This document shows, piece after piece, positions 62,338 to 64,000 of a DNA stretch of 64,000 nucleotides. The number at the start of each line of letters is the position of its first letter. Position 1 is the stretch's first letter. The stretch lies in assembly GCA_013389105.1 (NCBI GenBank), contig JACADZ010000099.1, forward strand, positions 1 to 64,000, in the 5' to 3' direction. Source of the stretch: Parvularculaceae bacterium. GTDB taxonomy: Bacteria; Pseudomonadota; Alphaproteobacteria; Caulobacterales; Parvularculaceae. The notes beneath the pieces are model-generated. The model did no database searches and was not told the DNA's origin. It saw only the letters and a list, made by a program, of their open reading frames with translations. The translations under genes were made by a program, and so were the position numbers.

Positions 62338-63604
62338 TCTTGTAGATTTCGCCGGCCTTCATGACGAAGGAGACGGCCTCGAGCGCGGTCACATCCGTCA
62401 GCGGATCGCCGCCGACGGCGATGATGTCTGCGGCGCAGCCGGCGCGCAGGCAGCCAAGCTCGGCCGGCCGGCCGAGGGCTTCGGCCGCCACGCTCGTCGC
62501 CGAGCGGACGGCCTGCAGAGGGGTCATGCCGTACTTCACCATCCACGCGAACTGCCGCGCGTTGTCGCCATGCGGATAGACGCCGGAATCCGTGCCGAAG
62601 GCGAGCCGGGCGCCGGCCTTGACCGCGGCCCGAAAGCTTTTGCGCTGCACTTCGGCGATTTCGGCGTCCTTGCGCAGGAACTCCTCGAGTTCGCCGTTCT
62701 TGCGCCCTTCGGCCTGCGTGTATTCGCTATTGTAGATATCCATGACGAGATAGACGCCGCGGCCCTTCGCCATCCGGATGGCTTCATCATCGAGAATGCT
62801 CGCATGTTCGATCGTATCGACGCCGGCGCGGATGGCGTTCTTGATCCCCTCCGTGCCGTGCGCGTGACTGGCGACCTTGATGCCGCGTTGATGCGCCTCC
62901 GCAACGATCGCAGCGATTTCCTCAATCGAATTCTGGGAGGCGCCCGGCGTCGTCCCCTTGGAAAAAACCCCGCCGGTCGAGCAAGTCTTGATGACGTCGG
63001 CGCCGAACTTGATGTTCCGCCGGACCTTCTCGCGCATGCCCCAAGGACCTGTTGCGACGCCCTCGCCGACGGCTTCCGCGTCATTCGGCATGAGATTGTT
63101 GTCCGAGCAATGTCCGCCGACGATGCCGATCGACGGACCGGAGGCGAAAATGCGCGGGCCGGGCACGACGCCCGCATTCACCGCGTCGCGCAGGGCGACG
63201 TCGGCGAAGCCGTCATTGCCGACATCGCGCACCGTCGTGAAGCCCGCGAGCAACGTCGCGCGCGCATTGGCGACGGCGTAGATCGCGCCGCTCTCCCGTG
63301 ACTGCGCAAGCGCGTTGTAGCCGCCGAGAGTCGCATCCCCCACGAGATGCGTGTGCAGGTCGATGAGCCCGGGCAGCAGCAGGCGGTCGCCAAGATCGAT
63401 GACTTTCGCGCCTGCCGGCGAAGGAACCATCGCCATCGTCCCGACCGCGACGACCTTGCCGCCGTCCACCACCACGGCGGCATCGACGACCGCCCGTCCG
63501 GTCGCCGGATCGAGAAGGCGCGAGGCCGTCAGGTAGACCGGCTCAGCCGCCAGCGGCGTCGCCGCGAGGGCGAAGCTGAGAGCGGCGCTTGCAGCGAGGC
63601 GCAT
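62330..63604 (-). CDS. Secreted amidohydrolase (imidazolonepropionase/Xaa-Arg-type dipeptidase-like)
   Basis: 424 residues. A signal peptide (MRLAASAALSFALAATPLAAE) precedes a TIM-barrel amidohydrolase: LIDLHTHLVGD gives the HxH metal ligands, VIKTCSTGGVFS the carboxylated-Lys region, KVASHAHGTEGIKNAIRAGVDTIEHAS the two His, and FGTDSGVYPHG the Asp. It resembles exported dipeptidases described from Caulobacter. Substrate is unproven. Confidence 0.88.
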   Translation of the reverse strand: MRLAASAALSFALAATPLAAEPVYLTASRLLDPATGRAVVDAAVVVDGGKVVAVGTMAMVPSPAGAKVIDLGDRLLLPGLIDLHTHLVGDATLGGYNALAQSRESGAIYAVANARATLLAGFTTVRDVGNDGFADVALRDAVNAGVVPGPRIFASGPSIGIVGGHCSDNNLMPNDAEAVGEGVATGPWGMREKVRRNIKFGADVIKTCSTGGVFSKGTTPGASQNSIEEIAAIVAEAHQRGIKVASHAHGTEGIKNAIRAGVDTIEHASILDDEAIRMAKGRGVYLVMDIYNSEYTQAEGRKNGELEEFLRKDAEIAEVQRKSFRAAVKAGARLAFGTDSGVYPHGDNARQFAWMVKYGMTPLQAVRSATSVAAEALGRPAELGCLRAGCAADIIAVGGDPLTDVTALEAVSFVMKAGEIYKND

Positions 63605-63665
63605 CGGATCCTCCCGGAAGGAGCCGATGCTCGGCTGAAAGCCGCGGCCCGGTCAACCGCCGGGA

Positions 63666-64000
63666 TCAGGTCGCAAGACAGGTCTGCAGGGCCGCGTCGT
63701 AGCGCGCCTTGGCTTGATTCCAGGCCGCGACCTCGGCGTCGTAGCGCTCGTCGGCCGCTTTCTGCTTCTTCTTCTTGATGACATGGCCGCCGAGCGCGCC
63801 GGCTGCGGCGCCGACCGCGGCTCCCTTGCCGGCGCGATCGACGATGAGTTCGCCGCCGACTGCGCCGACGGCGGCGCCCGCCGCGGCGCCCTTAAGCACC
63901 TGATGATTGCCGGCGTCCTGCCGCGTCGGATAGGGCGTCGTCGCCGGGTCGAAGCCCGTGTCGGCTGTTGCGATCGCCGAACAGTTCTTCGGCGCGGCGG
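63666..64000 (-). CDS. Glycine-zipper family protein, N-terminus outside the window (partial)
   Basis: The ORF track starts at a GTG (63899), but the frame is open to the edge and continues upstream as ...PKNCSAIATADTGFDPATTP, so the gene begins beyond 64000. A glycine zipper (GAAAGAAVGAVGGELIVDRAGKGAAVGAAAGALGG) is followed by a basic, then helical end with ATCLQ-type Cys (ALQTCLAT). Such proteins usually sit in the outer membrane or periplasm. Confidence 0.75.
   Translation of the reverse strand, partial: AAPKNCSAIATADTGFDPATTPYPTRQDAGNHQVLKGAAAGAAVGAVGGELIVDRAGKGAAVGAAAGALGGHVIKKKKQKAADERYDAEVAAWNQAKARYDAALQTCLAT

Noticed and set aside
1-64000. tRNA, rRNA, CRISPR, prophage, transposase or integrase genes
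   Set aside because: I scanned the intergenic regions and ORF products and saw no T-loop-like sequences, regular direct repeats or mobile-element proteins.

Overview
This 64 kb window is chromosomal DNA of a high-GC alphaproteobacterium. By eye it is roughly two thirds G+C, with dense, overlapping, translationally coupled genes. The assignment rests on gene content and order: folK-rpoZ-rel-pyrE-pdxJ-acpS-lepB-rnc-era, UPF0174-DUF177-plsX-fabH-ihfA-merR, infA-maf-RNaseE/G-yacG, UPF0262 beside a low-molecular-weight phosphatase, DUF1465, DUF983-rpmG, and a complete HpnC/D/E squalene route. I cannot place it to genus. There is no phage, plasmid, integron, CRISPR array, insertion sequence, rRNA or tRNA that I can recognise.

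Layout. 1-5.5 kb: a partial rsmB, a TPR-sulfotransferase, a host-attachment-family protein, an unrecognised protein, farnesyl diphosphate synthase, and two tandem paralogues with a DnaJ-like zinc motif. 5.6-12.2 kb: isoprenoid and hopanoid block, with ispH-hpnH on + converging on hpnC-DUF4279-hpnD-hpnE-hpnG on -. 12.3-16.5 kb: fatty acid/phospholipid and IHF operon. 16.5-22.2 kb: a BamE-like lipoprotein, an unusual PurL-BolA fusion, and a divergent mnmH/selD pair. 22.2-26 kb: arginine succinyltransferase operon (astA, astD and an M20 hydrolase). 26-30.7 kb: hpnN, an MlaC/HpnM protein and terC. 30.7-40.1 kb: a D-cysteine desulfhydrase-like gene and the long stringent-response/RNA-processing/secretion operon. 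40.2-50 kb: NYN protein and UDG, infA-maf-RNaseE/G-yacG, an OmpA-family protein, LMW phosphatase-UPF0262, tmk, D,D-carboxypeptidase and rlpA. 50-64 kb: a catalase-peroxidase carrying a lipoprotein signal, a HerA-like ATPase with a degenerate histidine kinase, greA-DUF983-rpmG, a 29-residue membrane peptide, DUF1465, a class III aminotransferase, an amino-acid permease, a VOC protein, PAP2 phosphatase, a secreted amidohydrolase and a partial glycine-zipper protein.

How the genes work together. IspH and IspA supply C5 and C15 isoprenyl diphosphates. HpnD, HpnC and HpnE turn farnesyl diphosphate into squalene. HpnH and HpnG start the extended hopanoid side chain, and HpnN with its MlaC-like neighbour probably moves the lipid to the outer membrane. 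The squalene-hopene cyclase is not in the window. The other blocks are mostly housekeeping.

The observations most worth checking are the PurL-BolA fusion with an extra internal domain, the predicted membrane-anchored KatG, a palindromic repeat inserted in frame inside hpnG, the tandem CxxCxGxG proteins, the DUF4279 gene inside the hopanoid operon, the HerA/degenerate-kinase pair, and a 29-residue membrane peptide with a strong ribosome binding site. Several starts were moved from the ORF track, sometimes to GTG or TTG, because a better ribosome binding site or family N-terminus supports them.
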